This document shows, in pieces, positions 25,862-37,404 of a DNA stretch of 64,000 nt. Origin of the DNA: Aptenodytes patagonicus (lineage: Eukaryota; Chordata; Aves; Sphenisciformes; Spheniscidae). The DNA lies in NCBI RefSeq assembly GCF_965638725.1, contig NC_134956.1:62001-126000 (forward strand), read 5' to 3'. The notes under the pieces were generated by a model that was given only the letters and a program-made list of their open reading frames with translations, was not told the origin of the DNA and ran no database searches. The first letter of the stretch is position 1, and every line of letters begins with the position of its first letter. The translations under genes and the position numbers were made by a program.

Positions 25862-26520
25862 TTTGTGGCCTCACCAGTGCTAAGCAGAGGGGAAGGATCC
25901 CCTCCCTCCACCTGCTGGCAGCGCTCCTCCTCGTGCAGCCCAGGACACCGCTGGCCGCCTTTCCGGCAAGGGCACATTGCTGGCTGAGGTTCAATGTGGT
26001 GTCCACCAGGACCCCCAGGGCCTTCTCTGCAGAGCTGCTTTCCAGCCCGGCACCCCTAGCGTGTCCTGGTGCCTGGGGCTGTTCCTCCCCAGGGGCAGGA
26101 CTCTGCACGTCCCTTGACTGAACTTCAGGACGCTCCCGTCAGCCCATTTCTCCAGCCTGTCAACATCCCTCTGGGTGGCAGTGCGATCCTCTGGTGCCTC
26201 AGACACTCCTCCTGGTTCTGTATCACCTGTGTGCTGAGGTTACCTCACAATAGAAGGTGATCAGGTTGGCGGTGCTTGACTCGCCCTTTGCAAATCCACG
26301 CTGACTCCTGATCACCCTCTTGTCCTTCAACGCCCCTGGAAATGGCTTCCCAGGTTAGGTGCTCCATCCCCTTCTCCGGGAACAAGGAGAAGCCATCTGG
26401 CCAGCAGTTCCCCAGTTCCTCCTCCTTGCTCTTCTTGAAGAGGGGGGTGGCATTTGCTTTCTTCCAGTCACCAGGAACCTCTCCCATTGCTGGGACCTTC
26501 CAGAGGTCATGGCGAGTGTT
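25862..26520 (-). repeat. CR1 LINE, internal decayed fragment
   Basis: The minus translation shows an RT entry block (VPGDWKKANATPLFKKS) near 26,490. After an internal deletion around 26,200-26,250 it resumes with later ORF2 blocks (LGVLVDTTLNLSQQCA, ILPLCLALVRP). Both ends are missing, including the 3' tail, which is unusual for CR1 and implies later deletion. The copy lies between the PHF7-like first exon and the CpG-rich block. Confidence 0.8.
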
Positions 26521-26679
26521 CCCGCATGGACATGAGGAAGCTCCCTCGCGGGGGCATCCTGCCAGGCCCCTGGACCCGTGCAGGGCCAGCATCGGCGTGC
26601 CCTGCCCCGCTCCTCCTCCACCGAGGGTCCTCACCTGGTCCCGCTGCTCCACAGCACCTGGGGCTCCCAAGGGCCCGCG

Positions 26680-27235
26680 CGACCCGGGCGATGAAGGCAG
26701 TGACAGGACGCAGGCCCCACACGGGGGCTGGTCACAGGCACAAGAGCCCCGTGCGGGGTGGGGGTGATGGGTCCAACCGCTCCCGCCCAGACACCTCCGT
26801 TCCCCGGCGGCGGCGGAGCGCTCCGGGCGTTGCGCCCGGAAGCAGGGGGGGGGGCAGGGGGCACTTTTGGCGGTTGCGCCCAGAAGCGGCAGCAGGTTCG
26901 GGCCTCGCAGCCGCGGCGGCGGCTCCGGGGTGGCGGCCCTGCCGCTGCGCGGCTGAGCAGGGCGGCCCAGGCCGGGGCGGCCGCTCAGTCGCCATGTGCC
27001 GGCACGTGGCAGCCTGGAGGGGCAGCTGGGGCGCTCTGCGGGAGGGCCCACCATCCTGGGCAAGAGCGGCCCCTTCGGCGTACACCTGCAGGAAGCCCCG
27101 CTCCATTCCCTCCAGGACACCGGGTGGGGGTTTCCCCCCGGGGGCTGCTCTGGGTGGGAGTTCCCCCCCCCGCTTCCCATACCCGTCCTGCGGGAGAGCG
27201 GCGGCGCTGGGCTGCAGTCGGAGCCTGCCCAGGGT
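26680..27235. promoter_or_regulatory. CpG-rich block, candidate promoter
   Basis: This is a dense cluster of CpG and GC runs with repeated GGCGG elements and two related GTTGCGCCC-AGAAGC boxes (about 26,827 and 26,874). It lies 1.0-1.6 kb upstream of the PHF7-like first coding exon, with a CR1 in between, and could be its old promoter. Long open frames across it on both strands follow from the lack of AT-rich stops and are not evidence of a gene. Confidence 0.4.
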
Positions 27236-28390
27236 GAAAAATAACCAGCAGCAAAGCAGCCGCGTGGGCTGAACGTAGCAGGGGTGGGGGTGCTCGGGCG
27301 GGTGTTGCTGCCTGGCACGGTGCACCGGGGCTGGTGGAGGGGCCTTGCACGCCCTCGGCCCTCCTTGTCCGTCAGGAAAGTGTTGAGGGGGAGCAGTAAA
27401 CTGTGGGCAGAGAGTGCGGGAGAGGAGCCACCATTTTCAAGTTGAAATGCATGCACGCTGCAGTGGTGCATTCCATACTAGATGCACATAAACGTAGAGG
27501 AATTTCTGTACTATGCCAAATGGAATAACATTGAAGTGATGCATGTCACAGTGTTGTGGCAATAACACATTGCTGGAAGGATCGTGCATGTCATGTCTTT
27601 GCTTAAATGGCAACTCTCGCTTTATGTGATGTTTTTAGGTGCTTTTGGGTGTTGGGAATTTTTTTGCCTCTACTTCAGACACAGAATGGGCAGAGTATCG
27701 CACAGCTGGGGCCGCAAGAGGTAAGGAAGAAGTTTTCACTCTGGGTGACATAAGCGAGAGATGCTGGCGATTGTGCTGTCCAGTGATCCGCTTACCTGTG
27801 TCATTGCTGTATTCAGCAGTTGGAGGTAACGTAATGTTAAAGCAGTTAAGTAGGAGAACTCCGTGCAGGAGGGAAGGGTGGGTTCACTTCACAACAAAAC
27901 CCACTTCACTCACAGTCTCGTACTCGGAAGCGCAAAGATGCACGTGGGCATGAAGTCGGCATCGAGGCCTGAAAAATTTAAGGAGCTTCAGGTAATGGTT
28001 AGCCTGGGCTGATAGGGATCAGCTTGTGAGAGCTGCAGTGCCACAGGGAACTTTAATAAGGCTGTATGACCAAGCAGCCAGCACAGCTCATTCCAAACGC
28101 TGATTTTCAACAGCACAGAGATTCTGTTTTGAGTGCTGCTTCCCAAGTATGTCCTAGGAAAAGAGGCTGGACTAAGGTTTATGCATGCAAACAAGTCAAG
28201 GATGAAAATCCAGCAGGCGACTTGGATAGATAAAGAGAAATGTTTCTAAGTAATGCAGAAATAGAACACCCTACGGAGCAAGCAAGGCCTGCACTTGTTT
28301 CAAATTTTGTTCAAGGCGTGGGTTCTAAAGTTTCTGAAAATACGTGAAATACATTAGTTGGCTGGGAGGGAAACAAGTAGAGGAAATATG
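27236..28390. other. No gene recognised
   Basis: This is average-composition DNA without identifiable exons. Open frames are below about 105 codons and lack domains. Confidence 0.4.
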
Positions 28391-29352
28391 ATCATAGAAT
28401 CAGAATCATAGAATATCTCAAGTTGGAAGGGACCCGTACGGATCATCGAGTCCAACTCCCTGCTCCTCGCAGGACTACCTAGCACTAAACGATATGACTA
28501 AGAGCGTCATCCAGACGCTCCTTGAACTCTGACAGGCTTGGTCAGAGTTCCACTGACCACTTTCCTGGGGAGCCTGTTCCAGTGACTGACCAGCCTCTCG
28601 GTGAAGAACCTTTTCCTAATGTCCAGTCTGAACTTCCCCCGATGCAGCTTCACTCCGTTTCCTCGTGTCCTGTCGCTGGTCACCAGAGAGAGGAGATCAG
28701 CACCTCCCCCTCCGCCGCCCCCCTTGAGGAAGGTGTAGACTCTGATGAGGTCCCCCCTCAGCCTTCTCTTCTCCAAGCTGAACAAGCCGAGTGACCTCAG
28801 CCGCTCCTCATAAGTCTTGCCCTCGAGGCCTTTCATCATCTCAGTCTCCCTCCTCTGGACACACTCTAGGAGTCTGATGTCCTTCTTGTACTGAGGTGCC
28901 CAAAACTGCACACAGTACTCGAGGTGGGGCCGCACCACTGCAGCGTAGGGTGGGACAATCGCCTGCCTCGGCAGGCTAGCGATGCTGTGCTTGATGCACC
29001 CCAGGACACGGGGTGCACCCTTTTGGCTGCCAGGGCACACTGTTGACTCCTATTCAACTTGCCGTCAACCCAACCCCCCAGATCTCTTTCCGCAGGGCTG
29101 CTCTCCAGCCTCTCATCCCCCAGTTTGTACGTATAACCAGGATTACCCCACCCCAGGTGCAGAATCCGGCACTTGCTCTTGTTAAATTTCATACGGTTGG
29201 TGATTGCCCAGCTCTCTAGTCTATCCAGATCTCTCTGTAAGGCCTCTCTAGCTTCGAGGGAGTCCACAGCTCCTCGTAGTTTAGTATCATCGGGAAACTT
29301 AATATACATTCGACTCCTGTATCCAGATCATTCATAAAAGCATTAAAGAGGT
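28391..29352 (-). repeat. CR1 LINE, 3' part (different subfamily)
   Basis: This is a minus-strand CR1 with 3' end ATCATAGAATCAGAATCATAGAAT at 28,391. It extends through an open ORF2 C-terminal segment (28,507-29,040) to the catalytic box, which reads FPDD instead of FADD near 29,300. Its 3' sequence (TATCTCAAGTTGGAAGGGACC) differs from the other copies here, so it belongs to another CR1 subfamily. A GGC/CCG run at 28,705-28,722 expands a Gly tract. Confidence 0.92.
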
Positions 29353-30540
29353 AGAAAACCTCTTCCTTGCTAGGCACCACACGCACCTTTCAGACACAGT
29401 TGGCAGTCGTTTACACGTTCTGTAGTCATTCAATAATTCAAAAAAGAAAGCATAGCTTACAACTTCATTTCATATAGCTCACAGCCGTATGTCTGGCCCC
29501 TGAGCTCATACCGGCTGAGCTTTCTACCCCCCTAATTACTGACATTTGAAAATGTAATGCACTGATAGAAACTGGAGACCTTTCCCCCCACTTCAACCCA
29601 TTTCTTTCTAATCTCACAATTTTAGATCTCAATTTGTGTATTCTGAACACTCATGTTGCTAACATTACTGAGCACTCCCTACTGTCTTTACATTTCTACA
29701 TTACAAAAATTACAACTCGCCAGAAATAATGCAGCTGCACTGCAGAAACCAACATCTGTTAACCTTACAGGCAGAATGCCCATGAACTAGAACATAGCTC
29801 TGGATAGCATTACTAATGCTGTGATGCAGAGGGAGTAAAAATCTCCATGGCATTCATTTAAATGATCATATAGCCCACAGCAGCAAAGCTACAACATTTG
29901 ATCGTAGCACTCTTAATGCTGATGTTAAAATCACCCAACTGATGTAATTGAAAATGTGCAGTAACTCCTTCAAGGAGGAAAAGTAGCAGCGGTCAACAGT
30001 TTCTCCTGCTTTTTAACAAGATATGTTTATATGTGGATTGCCTAGTAATGCCATTTCAGTTTAACGCACTACTCATAGGCATGTGTAGCTGTAGCCAAAT
30101 GGGTAAGTCAGTCAGTGAACTGTATGCATGGTTTATTAGATCTAGCATGCTCAGCATGTAGTCGATCTTCCTAACTAGTTACCACAGCAATAGAGTAAGA
30201 GACATGCTTTATAGACTCCAACTGGATACAAGAAAAGCAGAAAAAAACTACACAACATTCAATGGAAAAATATAAGTTCTCTTGTTTGAATGACATGCTG
30301 GAATAAATTCAAATCACGTGGTGGCAACTGTGGCTTAGTCCATTCACTCACGTGTTCAATAAGGCACCTCAGAAAACCGTCCAACCCACATGGAGCCCCC
30401 AAGGAGCTTAGATTAGTGCTAAGGAAAAACATCCTTGTTACCAGTTTGATTACAATTACCATTTCAAGGTTTTATTTCTTCCCTTTGGCCCTCCTCCCTT
30501 CCCAGGGGATGCTGGCTGAAATGCATGGTACTAAGTTCCA
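29353..30540. other. No gene recognised
   Basis: This AT-richer DNA has no recognisable coding or repeat content before the provirus. No copy of the presumed 3' LTR at 34.9-35.4 kb is visible here by eye. Confidence 0.4.
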
Positions 30541-31033
30541 TACCCTTTTAGCCACACAGCTGCAGCGTTGTCTTCTGTTACTCTTCGTGATGTGAGAGAA
30601 GCTTGGAAACTGGTCCAAGCACAACCTAGAGGCTGTGACGGATACACTCAACTTCTTAACCATGTTGGCTGTACTTTGGTTCAGGCTGATAAAGGAACAA
30701 CAGGCCTCATGATCGAACATGAACCCGTGGGCGTAATAGCCCCTGGACCATGGACAAGGGCATGAAACGGGTTTAAACCAGATTATCAGAGATCCCCAAG
30801 TACAAAAAAGGATGCATATACTTGTGGTTTAACCAGCAGCCGACTATTTCACACTATAAATATTAGCAGCCACAATGACACCTTGAGCTCTCCCTCCATA
30901 GCAGCTGGCTGCATGGCGGTGATCTCCCCTTGACCGTTTCCCAGGACAAATGGACTATTGGAATGTTTGGGACAATTGGGCATTCGTCTGGAAAAAAGAA
31001 ATAGGGTGAAAAAAGTCAAAAACTCATCAGATT

Positions 31034-32140
31034 GTGAGTACTCCGCTTTCTAAATCGCGTGTGGATTCTGCTGCTCCACCCTGTGCACCCCTTCCTTTTG
31101 CTTCTCCCTCTCCTATAGAAATGTATCCCCTAATCGGTCACATACTGCCTAACCCTCCTGCCATCCACGCTGCTGTGGGAGGTGCGGCTGCCCCCGCGGG
31201 TGCAGGCGCTGCTGCTCCTGGGACAGTCTTGCATGTGTACACTCAGCAACCCTGGAATCCAGGAGATTTAGCACTTTGGGGAAATAAAATGCCACGTCTT
31301 CGAGAGGACGCTGAGCGACGTGCTCCACTCTTTTCCAATATCCGTGCGGGGCACACCCCCTCATATTCTGATGTTCAAATACTGTTGAGAGAGTTATTTA
31401 GAGCAGACGAGAGAGAGCGATATTTGAAAAGGATGCTGAACTGACTCGACAAGCCGGATGGGGACGCCAGCCATTCCCGGCTGCTGATCCCCGTTATAAT
31501 GCAGCAGGTGACATGGCAAACTGGCAAACCATGTGTTGGAGCTTCATAAAGGCGACTAGAGCATGTGGGGAAACGGGCACAAATTGGTCTAAAGTGCAAG
31601 AATACCGACAATGACCAGATGAGCAGCCCGGTGACTTCTGGGCCAGGCTGAGACAAACCCTCCTAAAACACAGGGGAATGACGGAACAGAATTTTAACGA
31701 TGCATTGACTGCTAGTATATTTGTGGACCAAGCCACCTCTGACATCTGTAGCTATTTTAAGGATCACATGCTGGGGTGGCAAGGAGAAAATTTGCAAAAA
31801 ATCCGAGCATTGGAGTCTTCATTTTTGATGGTAGAGATGGAAAGAAGAAACACAAGTTAGAGAAGGTAAGGCGAAAGGAGAGACAGCAAGAGGCTAGTCT
31901 GCTTGCAGCAGCAATTGTTCAAGGAACGCAAGGGCCAGGCTGAGGCAGAGCTCTGTCTCTAGGGTGGGGACCACCAGGGCATCAGGGAGATTGGCAGAAA
32001 GGTAGGGGGAGTGGAGCCGACAATAGATTAGGTGGCGATTGGAATGATTGTTGTAACTGCTGTGGGGAGCAAGGATACTGGAAAAGAGAATGTCCCGTAA
32101 GGCCGAGGGGGCTCCGCGGACCGGATTTGGGAAAGATCAG
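31034..32140 (+). pseudogene. Endogenous retroviral gag remnant
   Basis: A proline-rich matrix/linker stretch (31,034-31,230) leads into a capsid-like start (PWNPGDLALWG at about 31,250). Capsid blocks continue in shifted frames to 31,860. A zinc knuckle follows near 32,055-32,095 (CNCCGEQGYWKREC), in which the usual His ligand is Tyr. Several stops interrupt the gene, for example near 31,443 and 31,613. Confidence 0.75.
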
Positions 32141-32169
32141 ATGAATATTGCCGAACAGCACTGACAGGA

Positions 32170-33720
32170 AGAAGGGGACTCAGAAGAATCTCGGGGTATA
32201 TATGGGTTTTGGACTACTAAACTGAATCATGAGGGTCAAGTCGTGGGAAAAACAGAAGACAAGGAAATACCATTTCTAGTGGACACAGGAGCCACTATAT
32301 CGCTTTTGAATTTCAAACCTAAGGATAAATTCCACGTTGGGCAAAATACTTTACTGTAATTGATGCAACAGCTGCATTCTTCAGTATTCCTACAGCAGGA
32401 CAGCCAGCATCCGTGGCATTTACATGGAAAGGCCAACAACCCACGTGGACCCGCTTGCCCCATGGGTTCACTGGGTCTCCTACGATATTCTCCCGTTTGC
32501 TCAAAGATGGCTTGAAAGATATTCTATTACCTGAAGGTTCTATACTTGTACAGTATGTAGATGATTTGTCACTTGCCAGCAAGACGTACGAAGATTGCTT
32601 GAAAGACACTATCTGCCTATGTACCGCTTCAGCAGAAAAAGGTCACCATGCATCTCTTTCTAAGCTTCAGCTGTGTCAGCAGGAAGTAGAATATTTAGGA
32701 TTTATATTAAAACAAGGACAAAGATTAGTAGACCCAGAACGGGTCCAGGCTATTGTAGAAATACCTCGACCTGTAACAAAGAAACAACTGCGAGGATTTT
32801 TAGGCGCAGGAGGATACTGCAGACACTGGATACCGGGGCTAGGGGAGTTAAGAAGCCGTTGACAGTTCTTGTCCCACACGTTGGAAGTTTTCCGATGCAA
32901 AGCTCAAACAGGAGGCTAGAGGACATACTTTCCTTTTCAAAGACTGCAAATTGATTATGCTGACATGCCTCCCGTGAGCGGACTTAAGCACCTGCTGGTA
33001 ATCATGAGTCAACTCTCAGGATGGGTAGAAGCTCTTCCCACCAGGAAGGCTAATACTGTGGGAGTGGTCATAGCACTCTTGCGGGAAATCGTTCCCAGAT
33101 ACAGAATACCTGAAACCATAGAATCCGATAGGAGGTCTCATTTTTCAGGGGGAGTACTAAACAACATTTATAAAAGTTTAGGAATACAGCGACAGCTACA
33201 TGTTCCATAACATCGCAGTCCTCAGGACAGGTGGAAAGAATGAACCGGACTCTTAAAAATAAAATTGCTCAAACTTGTAGTCAAGTAGGTTTGAAATGGC
33301 CGGAAGTTTTAGGAATGCTGCTATGGGATATTAGAAGTACTCCTCGCCAACCTCTGGGGTTGTCACCAGCAGGAATAGTGTTTGGCAGGCATTGAGCGGT
33401 ACCTGGGACCTTTGTCCCTGCTAAGACCAGCCTCTTAGATAGAGGTGAACAAGTTACCAGATTTGTACTGGGGATACAAAAACATCTACAATAAAGTAGG
33501 GCACAAAGCAAATGGTTTCAACCAGTACCGGCAGGAACGCAAGTACGTGATATCCAGTCTGGGGATGCAGTGATGATAAAAATCCACTCTTGCAAAACAA
33601 AGTTGGACCCTAAATGGGAGGGTCCATATACTGTGTTATTAACTTCTTATTTTGCTGTAAAAGTTACAGGGAAAGAGAATTGGATCCATCACTCACACGT
33701 TAAATGAATTCCTGAGGAAC
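32170..33720 (+). pseudogene. Endogenous retroviral pol remnant (protease, RT, integrase core)
   Basis: The protease active-site block (FLVDTGATISLLN) is at about 32,272-32,310. It fuses within a few codons to the RT (YVDD at about 32,556; SPTIF, LGFILKQGQR). RT ends at about 32,860 and is followed immediately by the integrase core (IDYADMP, ESDRR, then the SSGQVERMN block in another frame near 33,225). RNase H and the HHCC module are absent. The integrase C-terminus is readable to a stop near 33,701. At least one stop and one frameshift lie near 33,210. Confidence 0.85.
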
Positions 33721-33729
33721 ATAAGTTAA

Positions 33730-34188
33730 ATGAATAACTGCCAGCCATGCAGAACCCCACCAATCCTTCCAGGGAGACTAAGGCCGGGACCATTCACATT
33801 CCCTAAGGAGGAAGGAATTCTGGAACCGTGTCGCTTTTGTTTCCTTTCTAGAGCTACCTGGACCAGAGAGGCTCCTGCTGCATGGCCAAGTGGGCCATTG
33901 GACCCTGTTAAAAGAGGACGGTGTCCTGTTTGGTGTATTCGTCATCCATATAGAGCTGCTATACATCCAGGTAGTCCCCCAAGAGGAGAAGAACTCGGGT
34001 TTTATCAGCACGGTTGGCTTCAGTTATCCTGTAACAACTGTGGGCCATGTCATCCTAGAAGGTGTACTAATAATTGTTTTAAAGGTCATTTGGAACATTG
34101 TCGACAGGGTTGGAGTTGGGGAACTATAACTAGGGAAGGTGCGTCTGGACACATAAACTGGGTCTGTGCAGACTACACCAGCCACTAA
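33730..34188 (+). CDS. Cysteine-rich ORF directly after pol of the gamma-like provirus (unknown)
   Basis: This open frame of 152 codons starts just past the end of pol, where env would be expected. It has no hydrophobic leader and no membrane segment. It carries about 14 cysteines in CxxC-like clusters (CRFC; CPVWC; CNNCGPC; CTNNCF; HLEHC). It may be the surviving N-terminal part of the surface-protein region, a chance frame through it, or a small accessory protein. A comparable cysteine-rich ORF lies between pol and env of the alpharetrovirus-like provirus at 61,052-61,612. The function is unknown. Confidence 0.4.
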   Translation: MNNCQPCRTPPILPGRLRPGPFTFPKEEGILEPCRFCFLSRATWTREAPAAWPSGPLDPVKRGRCPVWCIRHPYRAAIHPGSPPRGEELGFYQHGWLQLSCNNCGPCHPRRCTNNCFKGHLEHCRQGWSWGTITREGASGHINWVCADYTSH

Positions 34189-34800
34189 CAGTTAGAAGAG
34201 CTTTGCAACGATACAGGGTATTGACAATTTCGGAATAACATCCTGATGAATTACACATATCCGAGGTTGCTTAGCCTATTTATCCCTGATCATACAGCCT
34301 TTGTATTGATTACGGGTTTTTACAGTTGTGGGAACTTGTGATATTGATAGTCTTGAAACTCCTTGAATCCTTTTTGTAATACTTTGTATATACCTACATT
34401 CATCAAGAACTAAAACAATTGTGCCAAAATGGGTGGCGACCCTAGTAGGTCAACCCCAAGAACCGTATCTTCCCTGGGCTTCTTCTATTGTTGAACACTT
34501 TTTAGTGATAATACAGCAGCTAGCTCTAATTTGGCTATTACCTCCATACAAGCAATAGTGGGCCAACTCAATTTTTCCTCCCCTACTGCCTCTGCTTGCA
34601 ATCGTTAGTTTCCCATCTACACCCAGGCCCCTCAAAAGATTGGTGGGAAACACTGTTCAGCCACTGGGGACTTAATTCTTGGTTATCAAGCCTATTAGCC
34701 ACTCTTAGTAAGATTTAACTTCCTGTAGTTGTTATGCTCTTGTTGTTCTGTTGCTTTTTTCAATGCGCTCAGACTTGTCTGACAAACCTAATACTTAGGA
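34189..34800 (+). pseudogene. Remnant of env, transmembrane anchor end
   Basis: Most of env is missing. Near 34,627-34,800 the plus strand reads a Trp/Leu-rich pre-membrane block (WWETLFSHWGLNSWL), one stop, and then a hydrophobic anchor (LPVVVMLLLFCCF). This is the layout of the C-terminal end of gamma-type transmembrane envelope subunits. The stretch 34,189-34,620 has no readable domain. Confidence 0.55.
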
Positions 34801-34876
34801 GTACGCAAGGGTATAGACGTACCCTTCCTGATGACCCTTTTTAAGGCGGGTGTGCCTATAAAACCAACGGGTTTAC

Positions 34877-35404
34877 TGTTGAGAATGGTTAGGATTAATA
34901 GCCTTGCTTAACACGAGAAGCTAAAGTAGCTTCTGAAGCTAAGAAGCCTTAGGCCTCAAGAGCTGACCGAGAGTAGACTTTTTGATAAAACTCATGCTGC
35001 AAACACAGAACTAGCTGAAACCGGCAGATGCAGGCAGAATGAAGAAGCAAAGGACCAAGGAAACAATTCCAAGAGACTGAGGTAACTTCAGAAGAAGGCC
35101 AGCCCAGCGATCAAGAACACCAATAAGAAATCAAGAGACCACCGACCAGAATTAAGTGATTGGACTTGGGTATCGGGTGATGGGTGGTACGGGTATAATT
35201 GGGGTGTGCGATCTGCAGTAGAGGTCCCTCTTCAGAGGCACCCAGCTTGAGCTCCTCTGCATGTCGGACAAATAAACGACTTATTTACTCAGCAGATTGG
35301 CGACTCGTCTTCTTCAAGCAGGAACCTAGGGCCGAGCCCTGTTGAGGTGGCATCTGCATAATTCCTAACACGGACTAAGTGGCGGCTGCATAATTCCTGC
35401 AACA
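34877..35404 (+). repeat. Probable 3' LTR of the gamma-like provirus
   Basis: The segment starts TGTTG and ends CAACA, giving the TG...CA inverted ends expected of an LTR, and contains AATAAA near 35,269. A TATAAAA box sits just before it (about 34,856), so the real LTR may begin earlier, for example at TGTGCC near 34,850. No partner LTR was found to fix the borders. Confidence 0.4.
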
Positions 35405-36833
35405 GGCCTGGACTCCATCGGTACTAATGATGAAATCATCACCTGGTACAAAGTCAGGCTGGGGAGACAGTTCACTTCTATGTCTCTATGAAGTCCCACT
35501 CTGAGTTTCAGAAATCCACAGAAAATTTGTTTCAACGTTCAGCGTGAGCATTTGCGTTTCTTAATGCTGAAGCAAACCAGATAATTTAGTCATACCTAAA
35601 TTTCAATGCCTTAAAGAGGGGAAAAGGTATAGTAGGTACCTATATATAAACCAAGGAAAAATAGTATGAGAAAAGAGAATCTCTCCGTTGTAGACTAAGC
35701 ATCCGTTAAAAAGATAAGAATTTCTATACCGCTATGCATTTGTGAAAAGTCATGCATCAATTATTGCATCTCTATATTTTTTATATGTTGGTCAGACTTG
35801 CTCACAAAGCCAGCTGTATCACGTTCATAGTCACAAACCTTTTCCTTCCCAGGCAAACCGGTGTAGTTTTGTTGAAATCAAGGTTGCTGTGATGTTTCAT
35901 CCACACTTACAACTCTGCCTTGGTCCTCATAATAATACAGAGCTATAATTTGTGACCCCGTTGTTCAAAGATTACGAAAACTAGGCCTTGCTATGACCTG
36001 TAGGAAACAGCTATTTCTTCTCTGTTGCAAGAAGTTCTGAACAGACCTGTTTTTGACTTAGCAAGATGATTCAAATGGACACTTCCAGGATTATGTTAAT
36101 TTCCTTTTCAGGTAACATGAAATTAGAAGAAGCAAACCCTAGAAATACCTTCTGTTTCCTGTTGGCCATAAAAAGGTGGCTAAAAACATGGCAACAGAAA
36201 GATGGCCGCATTGTAGAAATCTAGGGTATGATCCATTGTAAGTTTAGGAAACATACAGAGGACTAACATATGTTTCTCAGGCATCCACACCATGGTGCCA
36301 AGTATGACACAAGACATTCAGGAAGCCTGCACTGTTCTAAAACAGCATCTGGAAACCATATCAGGTATGCAAGTGCATCTCAAAAATACTTAATGTTCGT
36401 ATCTAGGCAAGGGAATCTCATCCTACCACCTATGAGAGAGGGGAGAATTCATCTAGGACATGCAGGCAGCCAGAATGTCTACACGTCAGCTGTTCATCCA
36501 TGGTTCCCGTCAAAACTGGTGGAGAACCAGTCAAGGACCTGCCCTGACAAAGGCAGTAGTTTAAAACAGGGCAGTGGAATGGCATCCCTGGGTGCCTGTT
36601 TCTTTGGGTACCTTTTCCATAGGTAGGTGTTTACCTGGAAGATGTCTAAAGTTAGATAAGGCAAATCCCAGCCTAAAATTTATGAAGAACCGCATTTCTG
36701 AGCTATCAAGGAGGAAACAAGAGATGGACTGTTTATCCCAAAGGCTCATATTGCAGGCATCTTACTTCTCGCTGATTCAGCTCTGGCTAAGTGGAGGAAT
36801 GGTCGTATACATACGTCCCTGGGTAGACTGTCA
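35405..36833. other. No gene recognised
   Basis: I see no coding domain, repeat family or RNA between the LTR-like segment and the next CR1. Confidence 0.4.
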
Positions 36834-37320
36834 CCATAGAATCATAGAATAGTCTGGGTTGGAAGGGACCGCTAAAGGTCATCTAGTCCAACCCCCCTGC
36901 TGTGGGCAGGGACATCTTCAACTAGATCAGGTCGCTCAGAGCCCTGTCCAACCTGGCCTTGAATGTTTCCAGGGATGGGGCATCCACCACCTCTCTGGGC
37001 AACCTGTGCCAGTGCTTCACCACCCGCAGCGTAAAACATTTCTTCCTTAGTTCTTCCTTCTGCCTAGTCTAGATCTACCCCCCTTTAGTTTAAAGCCATT
37101 CCCCCTTGTCCTGTCACAACAGGCCCTGCTAAAAAGCCTGCCACCATCTTTTTTATAAGCCCCCTTTAAGTACTGACAGGCTGCAATAAGGTCTCCCCGA
37201 AGCCTTCTCTCCTCTAGGCTGAACAGCCCCAACTCTCTCAGCCTTTCTTCATAGGAGAGCTGTTCCATCCCCCTGATCAGTTTCATGGCCCTCTTCGGAA
37301 TACGGCAAAGCACATGCAGT
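36834..37320 (-). repeat. CR1 LINE, 3' end fragment
   Basis: This minus-strand CR1 has its 3' end (CATAGAATCATAGAATAGTCTGGG) at 36,834 and the ORF2 C-terminus readable in one frame at 37,047-37,313 ([19 protein letters not shown]). It is 5'-truncated at about 37,320, just upstream of the olfactory receptor pseudogene. Confidence 0.93.
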
Positions 37321-37404
37321 CAGGAAAGGAGAACATAGTTCATCTCTCCCCAGAATTTTTTTTTAAAAAGCATACACAGCCTCTGATGCTATTGCTGTAT
37401 ACCC

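Larger units (their letters stand above)
30540..35404 (+). mobile_element. Class I (gamma-like) endogenous retrovirus, internally deleted
   Basis: This plus-strand provirus has, in order, a gag remnant, zinc knuckle, protease, RT, integrase, a cysteine-rich ORF, an env membrane-anchor remnant and an LTR-like end. The RT, integrase and capsid style matches gammaretrovirus-like elements. Large deletions removed the protease-RT linker, the RT connection, RNase H and the integrase N-terminus, and most of env. Stops and frame changes affect every gene, so it cannot be functional. The left border is uncertain because no 5' LTR could be matched. Confidence 0.8.

Noticed and set aside
26245-27471. 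408-codon open frame on the minus strand
   Set aside because: It crosses the CpG-rich block, where stops are rare, and ends inside a CR1 reverse-transcriptase fragment. It has no domain of its own.
35260-35300. Primer-binding-site-like TTGGCGACTCGTC after AATAAA
   Set aside because: It would imply the end of a 5' LTR at the 3' side of the provirus. No following leader or gag supports this, and the match to a tRNA end cannot be verified by eye.
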